Assembly: GCF_050496765.1 (NCBI RefSeq)
Contig: NZ_JBNWEO010000011.1
Coordinates: forward strand, 248,001 to 312,000
Source: JAEVLT01 sp050496765
GTDB taxonomy: Bacteria > Bacillota > Bacilli > Bacillales > Cytobacillaceae
Length of the DNA stretch: 64,000 nucleotides
Direction of reading: 5' to 3'
Within the stretch, counting starts at the first letter, position 1. Every line of letters starts with the position of its first letter. Both the position numbers and the translations under genes were made by a program. The notes under the pieces were generated by a model, which had not been told where the DNA came from, did no database searches, and saw nothing but the letters and a program-made list of their open reading frames with translations. Positions 49,764 to 57,590 of the stretch are shown piece after piece.

Positions 49764-51296
49764 TTAAAAATTCCCTTGTCTTGCTTGTGTTTGCAAATGA
49801 TTGATAAATCTGGCAAAAGCCAATTTTCCTTCATGGGTCTGTTTAAATACACCTGCATGTTCCAGCACGGTCGTAAATTTAGCTCCTACTTCTGCCTTCA
49901 AAATCTCGGTTACATTGCTTTCCGTGATTTCTTGATGTTTTTCTATCAATTCCTGAACCCAATCCCAGTGCTTTACAACGGACGGATCCCACTGTGCTTT
50001 CGCACAAGGATGAAGCAAATAATGAGCAACAAGCTCTAATTCTTCCGCAAGCCTCCCCGGCAAAACAGCAAGCCCCATGACTTCAATCAGGCCGATATTT
50101 TCCTTTTTGATATGGTGCAGTTCTTGGTGTGGATGAAAAATGCCATCCGGAAACGCGTCTGTTGTCCGATTGTTTCTTAGAACAACATCCATTTCGTATT
50201 GTTCACCGCGCCTTCTGGCGATCGGTGTTACCGTGTTATGCGGGATTTCACCGCTATAAGCCAAGATATCTGCATGCGGGTCGCTATACTCACGCCATTT
50301 TTTCCAAATGAATTCCGTTGCCGCCGCAACCTCTTCCTTGTTACCCTGGAGGCGGATCACTGACATTGGCCAGTTCACAATCCCCAGTTTTATCGATGGA
50401 TAGCCCTCGAGTTTCTGAAATTCTCCAACCCCGGCTCTTTCAATTGCAAACTCGTATCGGCCGCCTTGGAAGTGATCATGCGACAATATTGAGCCGCCAA
50501 CAATCGGCAAATCCGCATTGGAGCCGATAAAATAGTGCGGGAATTTCTCGATAAACGCGAGCAGGCGATCAAATGTTTGCCGTGAAATCTTCATCGGCAC
50601 ATGTTCTTTTTTCAAAATAATCGAATGTTCCTGATAGTAAACATATGGAGAATATTGAAGGAACCACTCTTCCCCGTTTAACGATAGCGGGATGACCCGG
50701 TGCGTCGCTCTGGCTGGATTGCGCAAGTTCCCTTTATACCCCTCGTTTTCTTTGCACAATAAACAGGTTGGGTAGGAGACACTCGGTGCATTTTTCAGCA
50801 TCGCAATTTCTTTCGGATCTTTTTCTGGCTTTGATAAATTGATCGTAATGTCAATGTCACCATACGGTGTAGCCGCTTTCCAAACTTTGTTTTTGGCAAT
50901 TCGATCGGTGCGAATGTAATTGGAAGCGGTCGACAGCTGATAGAAATAATCGGTTGCCGCCTCAGAGCTTTCCTGGTCATATTTTTTATAAAATTGATTG
51001 ATTACCTCTGACGGGCGAGGCATCAGGCAATTCATGATTTCGGTATCAAGAATGTCTCTTTCGGTTGTTGTATTGGATGCCAGCACTTGATTTTCATATG
51101 CCCAATCAAGGATGGAGTTTAAAATGTTTGCCAAGGAACGCTGCCCTGATTGCGGCAGACAATCTTGCCATTCATTTAACCCCAGCTCGGCCAAAATCCG
51201 ATTTCGCGCATAGATCCGATCTGCTGGTTCCATCAGTTTTTCCCTCAACCCATATTCAAGGAGGTTTTGGATATCTTGAAAAATAGTTGTTGCCAC
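49764..51296 (-). CDS. galT: Galactose-1-phosphate uridylyltransferase, Firmicute type
   Basis: A 510-aa GalT of the long class (GalT type 2) found in Bacillus and lactobacilli, with the nucleophile region GGSILSHDHFQGG and a zinc-like Cys pair LLCKENEGY. It makes UDP-galactose and glucose-1-P for the Leloir path. I chose GTG at 51296 (GGGGTGG 5 nt upstream) over GTG at 51305, which overlaps that ribosome site. It is the first gene of galTKE; an AT-rich site 25-45 bp upstream may be an operator. Confidence 0.9.
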   Translation of the reverse strand: MATTIFQDIQNLLEYGLREKLMEPADRIYARNRILAELGLNEWQDCLPQSGQRSLANILNSILDWAYENQVLASNTTTERDILDTEIMNCLMPRPSEVINQFYKKYDQESSEAATDYFYQLSTASNYIRTDRIAKNKVWKAATPYGDIDITINLSKPEKDPKEIAMLKNAPSVSYPTCLLCKENEGYKGNLRNPARATHRVIPLSLNGEEWFLQYSPYVYYQEHSIILKKEHVPMKISRQTFDRLLAFIEKFPHYFIGSNADLPIVGGSILSHDHFQGGRYEFAIERAGVGEFQKLEGYPSIKLGIVNWPMSVIRLQGNKEEVAAATEFIWKKWREYSDPHADILAYSGEIPHNTVTPIARRRGEQYEMDVVLRNNRTTDAFPDGIFHPHQELHHIKKENIGLIEVMGLAVLPGRLAEELELVAHYLLHPCAKAQWDPSVVKHWDWVQELIEKHQEITESNVTEILKAEVGAKFTTVLEHAGVFKQTHEGKLAFARFINHLQTQARQGNF

Positions 51297-51321
51297 GATG
51301 GCCACCCCAATTCAAAGAGTA

Positions 51322-51343
51322 ACTTAATTAAATTAATTAATTA
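51322..51343 (-). promoter_or_regulatory. AT-rich operator candidate before galT
   Basis: CTTAATTAAATTAATTAATT is a run of TTAATTAA-type palindromes close to the galT start. It is similar to the box before the ROK regulator gene at 43.5 kb. Confidence 0.4.
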
Positions 51344-51393
51344 TGTACCTTCATCATAGACCATCCACTCTTCTTTTTCAATCCTTTCTGAAT

Positions 51394-51428
51394 AAAAAAA
51401 GCCAGCCCTAAGGCTGACTTTTTTTCAA
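51394..51428 (-). terminator. Terminator of corA
   Basis: AAAAAGCCAGCC pairs with GGCTGACTTTTT across CTAA with one mismatch. The T-run on the minus strand follows the corA stop, with which it overlaps by 3 nt. Confidence 0.8.
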
Positions 51429-52363
51429 AAGTATTTCTTTTTCCAAAAGATAAATGCAGTTAAACTTGTTAAAAAGGCAGAAATCAATAATGGCACAACA
51501 AAGGAGTGCGGCGCGCGCTGGAACGGGATATCCACGTTCATGCCGTAAAAGCTCGCAACCATTGTTGGAAAAGAAAGTATAATCGTAATCGAAGTTAAAA
51601 ATTTCATCACAATGTTTAAGTTATTGGAAATAATCGAAGCAAAGGCGTTCATCATCCCGCTTAAGATGGATCTGTACGTCTCCGCCATTTCGATCGCCTG
51701 TGTTTTTTCAATAATCACGTCTTCCAGTAAATCCTTGTCTTCTTCATACATTTTGATATAGTTAAACCGCAATAACTTGTCGAGCACCACTTTGTTCGAC
51801 TTTAAGGAAGTCGTAAAGTATACCAAACTTTTTTCTAATGCCAGGAAAGCATACAACTCTTTATTTTTCAACGATTGATGCACTTCCCGCTCAATTTCAT
51901 TTGTTTTCTTATTGATCTGCTTTAAATACCGTAAATAATAGGATGAAATAACAAACAGAATTTGCAGCGCAAAACGCGTTTTTTTATACGTATAAAATTC
52001 TTTTATCCGATTCTTTCTGAAATCATCCAAAATCGGTGAATCTTTTAACGAAATCGTAATCACGCATTGATCGGCCAAAACAATGCCGATCGGGATTGTT
52101 TCATATGTCGGGAATCCAGAATCATCATGGGTAATATATGGGTAGTCAACGATGATGTACACCTGGCCTTCATCCCGTTCAATCCTTGGGCGCTCTTCAT
52201 CGTCCAATGCGTCTTTCATTAAATCAACGGAAATTTGCGCATCATTGGCAACAAGGTTAATTTCAGCCTCAGTCGGTGCATAAAGGTTGATCCAACAACC
52301 TTTCGAAATCGTCTCGACCTTTTCTAATACATTTGCCTCATTGCTTTTAAAAATTTCTAACAT
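51425..52363 (-). CDS. CorA-family divalent cation transporter
   Basis: A 312-aa channel subunit with a long cytosolic alpha/beta funnel (about 1-245), then two C-terminal helices with the selectivity motif YGMNVDIPF between them, and the basic end FWKKKYF. CorA pentamers carry Mg2+ (also Co2+/Ni2+). It resembles B. subtilis YfjQ in size. AGGAGG is 8 nt before the ATG. The ribosome site lies in a hairpin with the end of a 39-codon leader ORF, which suggests translational control. Confidence 0.92.
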   Translation of the reverse strand: MLEIFKSNEANVLEKVETISKGCWINLYAPTEAEINLVANDAQISVDLMKDALDDEERPRIERDEGQVYIIVDYPYITHDDSGFPTYETIPIGIVLADQCVITISLKDSPILDDFRKNRIKEFYTYKKTRFALQILFVISSYYLRYLKQINKKTNEIEREVHQSLKNKELYAFLALEKSLVYFTTSLKSNKVVLDKLLRFNYIKMYEEDKDLLEDVIIEKTQAIEMAETYRSILSGMMNAFASIISNNLNIVMKFLTSITIILSFPTMVASFYGMNVDIPFQRAPHSFVVPLLISAFLTSLTAFIFWKKKYF

Positions 52364-52371
52364 CCATAAAA

Positions 52372-52394
52372 CCTCCTCTCCATGTTAGAGGAAG
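52372..52394 (-). promoter_or_regulatory. Hairpin masking the corA ribosome binding site
   Basis: On the minus strand CTTCCTCT (52394-52387) and AGAGGAGG (52379-52372) form an 8-bp stem with one G-U pair and a 7-nt loop. The 3' arm is the corA Shine-Dalgarno sequence; the 5' arm is the last three codons of the leader ORF. A ribosome reaching the leader stop would open it. Confidence 0.7.
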
Positions 52395-52504
52395 TCTCCA
52401 CCTTTGCTAAGAGCTGATATTGTTTCAGAATCCAATTCGTTCAATCGAAAGATTTCGACTTCCCCCTGTCTACTATTTGGGTCCGGGTCAACGGGATAAC
52501 TCAA
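52385..52504 (-). CDS. 39-aa leader peptide upstream of corA, MgtL-like in character
   Basis: The TTG at 52504 has AGGAG 8 nt upstream. The peptide is MSYPVDPDPNSRQGEVEIFR followed by 19 residues ending GGDFL. It has three prolines alternating with Asp in residues 4-9, then a charged middle. The MgtL leaders of enteric mgtA are short, with an E/D-P-rich N terminus that makes ribosomes fall off when Mg2+ is low (known). Position before a Mg2+ transporter and the SD-hairpin at its end make a similar sensor plausible (inference). It may instead be a small functional protein translated in coupling with corA. Confidence 0.6.
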   Translation of the reverse strand: MSYPVDPDPNSRQGEVEIFRLNELDSETISALSKGGDFL

Positions 52505-52569
52505 AAATATCAACTCCTCTCAATTAAAAGCATGGTGCCAAGCTAACGGTTATGACAGAATCCTTCCTT

Positions 52570-52598
52570 ATCATAAACCCAAAACGGCGAAAGCACAA
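52570..52598 (-). promoter_or_regulatory. Sigma-A promoter of the leader-corA transcript
   Basis: On the minus strand TTGTGC (52598-52593), a 17-bp spacer and TATGAT (52575-52570) give a transcript start near 52563, with about 60 nt before the leader ORF. Confidence 0.6.
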
Positions 52599-52645
52599 AC
52601 CTGTTTTGATTGGATTGTGAAATTTTCATTATCCAATAAAAGGAA

Positions 52646-53542
52646 TCACTTTTCAACCTCTGAAAAATACGGATTCAAGTGAATTAGCACTTCATCAATA
52701 TGATCATATTGATCCATTAACCTTTCTTTGATTCTTTTTGCCAAATCATGCCCTTCTTTGATCGTCCGGTCATGCTCAATCGAAATCCGTAAATCAACCA
52801 AAACATAATGGCCGTGTTCACGGGCTCTGAGCCGGTCGATCCGCTTTACTTCTGGAAATGAGGCAATAATCGAGAGATATTCTTCAAGCGTTCCCGAATC
52901 AATGTTCCGTTCTAATAATATATTGAAAGCTTCCAGCAGCATCTCCTTGGCAATTTTAAAAATAAGGTAAGCGACAAAAATACTGGCCACTTTGTCACCG
53001 TACAGTAAAAATGGCATCGCCAACTTTTCCCCGATAATGGAGATGAAGACCCCGATCGCCGCAGCAATCGATGCAACGATATCGGCCTTATGATCATAGG
53101 CAATCGCTTCAATTGCCTTGCTGTTATGCTGTTTTGCTACTTTTAGTGAAGATTTGAAAAGAATGATTTTCGCCATGTAGGAAAATAATGCAACACCCAT
53201 TGCCACAAACGTCGGTGATTGTACTGGATGGAAAAAGCCGATAATCCCTTCATAAACAACATAAAGCGAAACGAGAAACAGCAAGATACCAATAATTCCT
53301 GACACAATCACTTCCGCTTTCCCATGCCCGTATGGGTGTTCCTTATCTGCCGGTTTGTTGGCAATTTTGATCACCAATAATACAATCAGGGAAGCAAAAA
53401 CGTCTGCCGCCGAGTGAATCCCGTCCGCAAAAACCGCATCACTATTGCCATACAAGCCAATGATAATTTTGCCAACGGTTAAAACAATATTGCTGATTAA
53501 GCTAATCCAGGCAATTCTTTTTGCCAATGCTTCTCTTACCAC
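52646..53542 (-). CDS. Cation diffusion facilitator exporter
   Basis: A 298-aa proton-coupled divalent metal exporter: six TM helices (residues about 12-210) and a C-terminal cytosolic dimer domain. The metal site motifs are DGIHSAAD in helix 2 and YDHKADI in helix 5. The DHxxD form fits Mn2+/Fe2+-type CDF exporters such as B. subtilis MneP/MneS more than the HxxxD Zn2+ type. It starts ATG at 53542. It is upstream of corA on the same strand, so two metal transporters are neighbours, but corA has its own promoter. Confidence 0.88.
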   Translation of the reverse strand: MVREALAKRIAWISLISNIVLTVGKIIIGLYGNSDAVFADGIHSAADVFASLIVLLVIKIANKPADKEHPYGHGKAEVIVSGIIGILLFLVSLYVVYEGIIGFFHPVQSPTFVAMGVALFSYMAKIILFKSSLKVAKQHNSKAIEAIAYDHKADIVASIAAAIGVFISIIGEKLAMPFLLYGDKVASIFVAYLIFKIAKEMLLEAFNILLERNIDSGTLEEYLSIIASFPEVKRIDRLRAREHGHYVLVDLRISIEHDRTIKEGHDLAKRIKERLMDQYDHIDEVLIHLNPYFSEVEK

Positions 53543-53642
53543 ACTATACCACCTCAGGAAAATTCTTTTGCAATCATATCAAACGAAGCCAAGGTGGGTC
53601 TAGAGAAAAACAATTGTCCACTGCAATTTTAGTTGCGTTTGA

Positions 53643-53792
53643 TCAACTTTCATTTTTTTCTCCTTTTGATGCACGTTCTTCCTTTATCATTTCCTGTTCT
53701 TCTTCTACTGCGATTCGAGTGATTTGGTCTTGAAGAAAATGAAAGGATTCATCGAGCGCCGTTCGGGGCGGGAATTGATTTTTCTTAGGCAT
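53643..53792 (-). CDS. 49-aa small acidic protein
   Basis: A short gene with a strong site, GGAGG 8 nt before the ATG at 53792. It encodes MPKKNQFPPRTALDESFHFL then a helical part rich in Glu (VEEEQEMIKEERASKGEKN). There is no membrane or metal motif. It faces away from the next plus-strand gene. I do not recognise the family; codon pattern and RBS make it likely to be real. Confidence 0.6.
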   Translation of the reverse strand: MPKKNQFPPRTALDESFHFLQDQITRIAVEEEQEMIKEERASKGEKNES

Positions 53793-53899
53793 TATTTTGA
53801 CCTCCAGTTATCTTTTCGAATTCTTTTTCCAAAATTAACAAGTGTAAACCTTTTCTTATCAGCAAACACTACCCATTGTAAAAAAAGGAGGGTTTCAAG

Positions 53900-54100
53900 A
53901 TGAACAAAAAAGATCAAAAAAGTCGTTCCCAAATTGCCGGCCGTTTTTTCAAGCCGAGCGATTATCAGCAAACCGACGCCCTTTCCTCTGGTCTCGCAAC
54001 GACCCATGAACAAGTAACTGATGCATATATGGAAGGCGAAATCGGCGGCGTCATCGAGGATGCCGCGGGGAAAGATCTCCCGTTACCTAAACAGCCATAA
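53900..54100 (+). CDS. YozQ-like DUF4025 protein
   Basis: A 66-aa hydrophilic protein with RSQIAGRFFKPSDYQQTD and SSGLATTHEQVTDAYMEGEI, the pattern of the small DUF4025 family (B. subtilis YozQ), as I remember it. AAGGAGGG precedes the ATG. It has its own terminator. The function is unknown; similar proteins are found only in spore-formers. Confidence 0.78.
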   Translation: MNKKDQKSRSQIAGRFFKPSDYQQTDALSSGLATTHEQVTDAYMEGEIGGVIEDAAGKDLPLPKQP

Positions 54101-54109
54101 ATGGGATCG

Positions 54110-54145
54110 AAAACAGCTTGCCGGCAAGGCAGCTGTTTTCTTATT
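54110..54145 (+). terminator. Terminator of the DUF4025 gene
   Basis: AAAACAGCTTGCC (54110-54122) pairs with GGCAGCTGTTTT (54128-54139) with one bulge, then a T-rich stretch. It may also serve the convergent yteA-like gene. Confidence 0.8.
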
Positions 54146-54150
54146 TTGTT

Positions 54151-54912
54151 TTAAATCCCTTTATCACGGTCTACATATGGGTCATGTTCATATGCCGGCA
54201 AATCGCCAAAACTCGTCATAATCCCTTCCTCATCAAGCGAATCCTCATAGTGTTCGTGCTGCGGATTCGGATAAACAGTACTATTTTTTCCATACAGATC
54301 ATTGCCAACAAAATTCTCAAAATCCTCCACATAGCCAACGTTTTCATCGGCTTCCGTGTAAATATCCTGATAGTCATCCTGCGGAAAGGCCAGATCTGAA
54401 GGGGTATCGGAAGTCCCCCACTGCGCCACTGTCTGCCAAGAATCTTCTGCATCGAATGCGACATCTTCATCTTTTTCATCCATATCAAACTTTCCAAATG
54501 GCGGCATGAGTACACCTTCTTCCACCGGCCGATCGTGCGAAACGACTTGATCTGGACTATGTTCTTTGCAATACGTGGTATTTGGCAATGCCTTTAGCCT
54601 TTCTAATGGGATCTCTTTGCCGCACACTTCACATTTGCCATATGTGCCATTCTCCATCGCTTCTAGCGCATGATTGATATTTCGGAGTTCAAAAGAGTAA
54701 TGTTCATTAAGGGCAATGTCCTTTTCCCTCTCATACAGTTCTGTCGCATCATCGGCCGGGTGATTGTCATAGCTCGACAGCTCTCCCATCGATTCATGAT
54801 CATGGCCGCGTTCCAGTCCAAAATGATCATTTTGCTTTATATGCTCTTCCAAATCTGCCTTTTCTTGCAGCAATTGAATTCGAAGTTCAGCTAACACTTC
54901 TGTTGATAGCAT
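54151..54912 (-). CDS. yteA: YteA-like DksA/TraR zinc-finger protein
   Basis: A 253-aa protein: an N-terminal coiled coil (about 1-95) with ELSSYDNHPADDATELYERE, then a C4-type zinc finger (CEVCGKEIPLERL...YC) at about 100-130, then a long acidic tail of unknown role (DEKDEDVAFDAED, ENFVGNDLYG). Length and the SSYDNHPAD motif match B. subtilis YteA. TGGAGG precedes the ATG. DksA relatives act on RNA polymerase; YteA's role is not settled. Confidence 0.88.
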   Translation of the reverse strand: MLSTEVLAELRIQLLQEKADLEEHIKQNDHFGLERGHDHESMGELSSYDNHPADDATELYEREKDIALNEHYSFELRNINHALEAMENGTYGKCEVCGKEIPLERLKALPNTTYCKEHSPDQVVSHDRPVEEGVLMPPFGKFDMDEKDEDVAFDAEDSWQTVAQWGTSDTPSDLAFPQDDYQDIYTEADENVGYVEDFENFVGNDLYGKNSTVYPNPQHEHYEDSLDEEGIMTSFGDLPAYEHDPYVDRDKGI

Positions 54913-55123
54913 TTTTCATACCTCCAGTAAAAATCAAACCTGTTTTCTTTCTATTTTCAGGTTTTATCGGCTCAATTATGTAATTTTTTTCGTTCCAGCA
55001 ATCTCCAGAGTTTTGCTGTGAAACGATCGTATATCTCTGCTTTGAACGTGTATCTTAACAAAAAGCAGGATGCGATTGTAAGCCGTCCTCGGCTGAAAAT
55101 TCATTACAAAAAGAGGGATTAAC

Positions 55124-55288
55124 ATGGTAAATGAAAACTTTGAATTGTTTAGAAAAGAGCAGAAAAAACATAAACCGGCTTATTTAGGCTCAGATCAAAA
55201 CCAGCCCCCTGGAGTAAATGATGCAGATTACAATCATCAGGACAACACGGATCAATCCGTTGGCGCAATTGGCCGAAAGGTAGAGTAA
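55124..55288 (+). CDS. 54-aa small protein upstream of the permease
   Basis: ATG at 55124 with AGAGGG 6 nt upstream. The product is MVNENFELFRKEQKKHKPAY followed by a hydrophilic Asp/Asn/Gln-rich part ending VGAIGRKVE. The next gene begins 14 nt later, so the two probably form an operon. No recognised domain. Confidence 0.6.
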   Translation: MVNENFELFRKEQKKHKPAYLGSDQNQPPGVNDADYNHQDNTDQSVGAIGRKVE

Positions 55289-55302
55289 ACAGGAGGACTT
55301 GT

Positions 55303-56652
55303 ATGGAAAAATCAAACTGCGGCATGAACGAACAGAATAACATGAAATGGTGGCAGCTCTCCTTATTTGGTGTCGGCTGCACGATTGGAACGGGCTTTTT
55401 TCTCGGATCCAGCTTGGCAATTAGAATGGCTGGACCCTCAATCCTAATTGCTTTCATTCTTGCCGCATTTGGAACGTATTTTGTTTTTGACGCCCTGTCG
55501 AAAATGACAGCAAAAGATCCGCAAAAAGGAGCTTTTCGTTCTTATGCCAAAAAAGCGTACGGCCGCTGGGCAGGCTTTAGCAGCGGCTGGGTTTATTGGT
55601 GTTCCGAAATGCTTATTATGGGCAGCCAAATGACGGCATTATCGATATTTTCGCGGTTCTGGTTTCCAAAAGTACCCTTATGGATGTTTGCTACTGACTA
55701 TGCCATTCTTGGTTTAGTTGTCCTTTTAATTGGCGTTCAAATTTTAAATAAGGTGGAAAACTTCCTTGCCATTTTAAAAATTGCTGCGATCCTGCTGTTT
55801 ATTGTGATCGCTGCACTAGCTCTTTTCGGTGTGATCGACGGAGGAGGCCGCACACTTCGCATTCCAAATACGGCAGCGGAATTTTTCCCAAAAGGATTCA
55901 ATGGTCTTTGGTCATCGGTTATTTTTGCTTTTTACGCATTTGGCGGTATTGAAATTTTGGGATTGATGGCGACAAGGCTGAAAGATCCAAAAGAAGCGCC
56001 AAAGGCTGGGAAAGTTATGCTGATGACACTGACTAATATCTATATATTGTCCATTGGTCTGGCTGTAGCGATCACTGCCTGGAGTTCATTCAATGGAAAG
56101 GAAAGTCCGTTTATCATTGCGCTGGATCAGTTCCATTTATCCTTTGTTCCACATCTTTTTAATGGCGCCTTGATCATTGCTGGCTTTTCAACAATGGCCG
56201 CTTCCCTATTTGCGATAACGAGTATTTTAGTCACTTTAGCAGAAGAAGGCGATGCCCCGGCAATTTTTTCAAAAAAAGGGAAGCTACAGATTCCAATTCC
56301 CGCTCTTTTGTTAACCATCGCCGGGATCACAGCTTCCATCATCACCGCACTGGTGATGCCAAATCAAATTTATGAATATCTCACAACTGCAGCGGGTCTA
56401 ATGCTGCTTTACAATTGGATCTTCATTCTCGCGTCTTCCCGAAAAATTTTGAAGCTGGAAGCTAAGGAGAAAATGATGTATTTAATCGGGGCAGCCTTTA
56501 TTTTGCTAGCTGTTATTGGTACTCTTTTTCACGATTCAAGCCGGCCAGGATTTTTCATCAGTTTGTTATTTTTGGCGATCATCGGGGGAGTCACATGGAT
56601 GATGCATTTCCGGTGGAAAAATAAAGAAGCTCTGAAACCACAACCAACATAA
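55303..56652 (+). CDS. APC-family amino acid permease
   Basis: A 449-aa carrier with 12 TM helices. The N-terminal motif GVGCTIGTGFFLGSSLAI is the substrate-binding unwound helix 1, and FAFYAFGGIEILGLMATRLKDPKEAPK is in helix 6 and its loop. It is of the AAT/AapA type and imports a neutral or aromatic amino acid with protons; the substrate is unclear. AGGAGG stands 7 nt before the ATG. Confidence 0.9.
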   Translation: MEKSNCGMNEQNNMKWWQLSLFGVGCTIGTGFFLGSSLAIRMAGPSILIAFILAAFGTYFVFDALSKMTAKDPQKGAFRSYAKKAYGRWAGFSSGWVYWCSEMLIMGSQMTALSIFSRFWFPKVPLWMFATDYAILGLVVLLIGVQILNKVENFLAILKIAAILLFIVIAALALFGVIDGGGRTLRIPNTAAEFFPKGFNGLWSSVIFAFYAFGGIEILGLMATRLKDPKEAPKAGKVMLMTLTNIYILSIGLAVAITAWSSFNGKESPFIIALDQFHLSFVPHLFNGALIIAGFSTMAASLFAITSILVTLAEEGDAPAIFSKKGKLQIPIPALLLTIAGITASIITALVMPNQIYEYLTTAAGLMLLYNWIFILASSRKILKLEAKEKMMYLIGAAFILLAVIGTLFHDSSRPGFFISLLFLAIIGGVTWMMHFRWKNKEALKPQPT

Positions 56653-56684
56653 GCTGGTCGGATTGTTCCGGCCAGCTTTTTTAC
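56651..56684. terminator. Bidirectional terminator
   Basis: AAGCTGGTCGGA (56651-56662) pairs with TCCGGCCAGCTT (56667-56678) with one mismatch. T-run on the plus side; it lies between the convergent permease and LysE-family genes. Confidence 0.82.
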
Positions 56685-57307
56685 TGAAGCAATAATTTTA
56701 CTGCCTGAACGCCAAAATAAATTCCGAAACCAATGAGTGAAAAGCCGGATAAAAACGATATGGACACAAGCAATCCCGATGTTAAGTATTTGCGAAAACT
56801 GCTTGAGATTCCAGCCATCATAATATCCCAAAGCAGTAGTCCGATGAAAATGGCACTGCTGTAAAAGAGTAACTCCGTGGTTTCATAAGAAGCGGCTGTC
56901 TTAGCAAGAATGGAGCCGTATATTCCAAGCCAAAACAAAATGGTGAGCGGATTCGACACTGACATAAAAAACCCTGAAAAGAACGATTTATAAAGCGGCT
57001 CTTTGTTCCTATGGTCTTGAAGATTCAGTTTACCAGCACTGATCAAGCTCTCCACCCCAGTATAGAGTAGAACAAAGCTGCCAAATGACCATAAAAAGGT
57101 TTTCATAAAATCCATTTCGAGAAACTGGATCACTCCTATGTAAACAATCAGCATGTAAAGGCCATCGGCAAGGATCGCACCCACACCAATGAACCATGCA
57201 TGCATAAAGCCATTTTTTATTCCTCTGTCAATTTGCGCTGCATTGATTGGACCAATCGGAGCCGCCAACGAAAGCCCCAGCAGGATGTAACTTAAAAAAA
57301 CGTTCAT
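56681..57307 (-). CDS. LysE/RhtB-family amino acid exporter
   Basis: A 208-aa, six-helix exporter with the family motif LAAPIGPINAAQIDRGIKNG in helix 1 and SVSNPLTILFWLGIY in the fourth segment. I chose the ATG at 57307 (GGGGAGAG upstream); a much longer in-frame extension runs through intergenic repeats and is rejected. It exports amino acids or related small amines; substrate unknown. Confidence 0.88.
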   Translation of the reverse strand: MNVFLSYILLGLSLAAPIGPINAAQIDRGIKNGFMHAWFIGVGAILADGLYMLIVYIGVIQFLEMDFMKTFLWSFGSFVLLYTGVESLISAGKLNLQDHRNKEPLYKSFFSGFFMSVSNPLTILFWLGIYGSILAKTAASYETTELLFYSSAIFIGLLLWDIMMAGISSSFRKYLTSGLLVSISFLSGFSLIGFGIYFGVQAVKLLLQ

Positions 57308-57433
57308 GCACTCTCTCCCCATTTTTTTGATTAGAAGCCTGTCTACAAATTTGTATTCGAGATGGGGACCAGATATGAATTGTTCAATGGTGCAAATATT
57401 CCCAAAAACTCTTGCACGAACCAGTTTACTGGT

Positions 57434-57492
57434 TTTCAGGAGGCGCATTCGGGTGGGTGCTCTTGCGTGATGCGTTTTCCCTAGCTGGGGAT
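57434..57492. repeat. Dispersed copy of the 53-bp repeat
   Basis: TTTTCAGGAGGCGCATTCGG, then GGTGCTCTTGCGTGATGCG and TTTTCCCTAGCTGGGGA align in order with the TTAGGA...GGTGCGTTCG...TTTTCCCTG unit at 42.8 kb, with several changes. Confidence 0.45.
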
Positions 57493-57495
57493 CCT

Positions 57496-57587
57496 TGTGG
57501 ATAAACCACTTAAAAATGTTGATAAACATGTATATACTGTGAATAAGTTTGTTGATAACTAGAATAACATTGTTGGTATGTGGATAA
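57496..57587 (+). promoter_or_regulatory. Cluster of five DnaA-box-like sites
   Basis: In one direction within 92 bp: TGTGGATAA (57496, perfect), TGTTGATAA (57517), TGTGAATAA (57538), TGTTGATAA (57550), TGTGGATAA (57579, perfect). The consensus DnaA box is TTATCCACA, the reverse complement of TGTGGATAA. The first three are exactly 21 bp apart. No dnaA, dnaN or other origin gene is near. Confidence 0.65.
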
Positions 57588-57590
57588 CTT

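Noticed and set aside
52364..52640. M-box (ykoK) Mg2+ riboswitch upstream of corA
   Set aside because: The leader lacks the conserved M-box core blocks. The coding frame with RBS and the SD-masking hairpin explain the region better.
57308..57529. Longer N terminus for the LysE-family exporter
   Set aside because: It runs through the repeat and DnaA-box-like region and has no RBS, while the ATG at 57307 begins a typical LysE helix.
57496..57587. Chromosomal origin (oriC)
   Set aside because: There is no dnaA, dnaN, recF or AT-rich unwinding region nearby. Five boxes alone do not make an origin.
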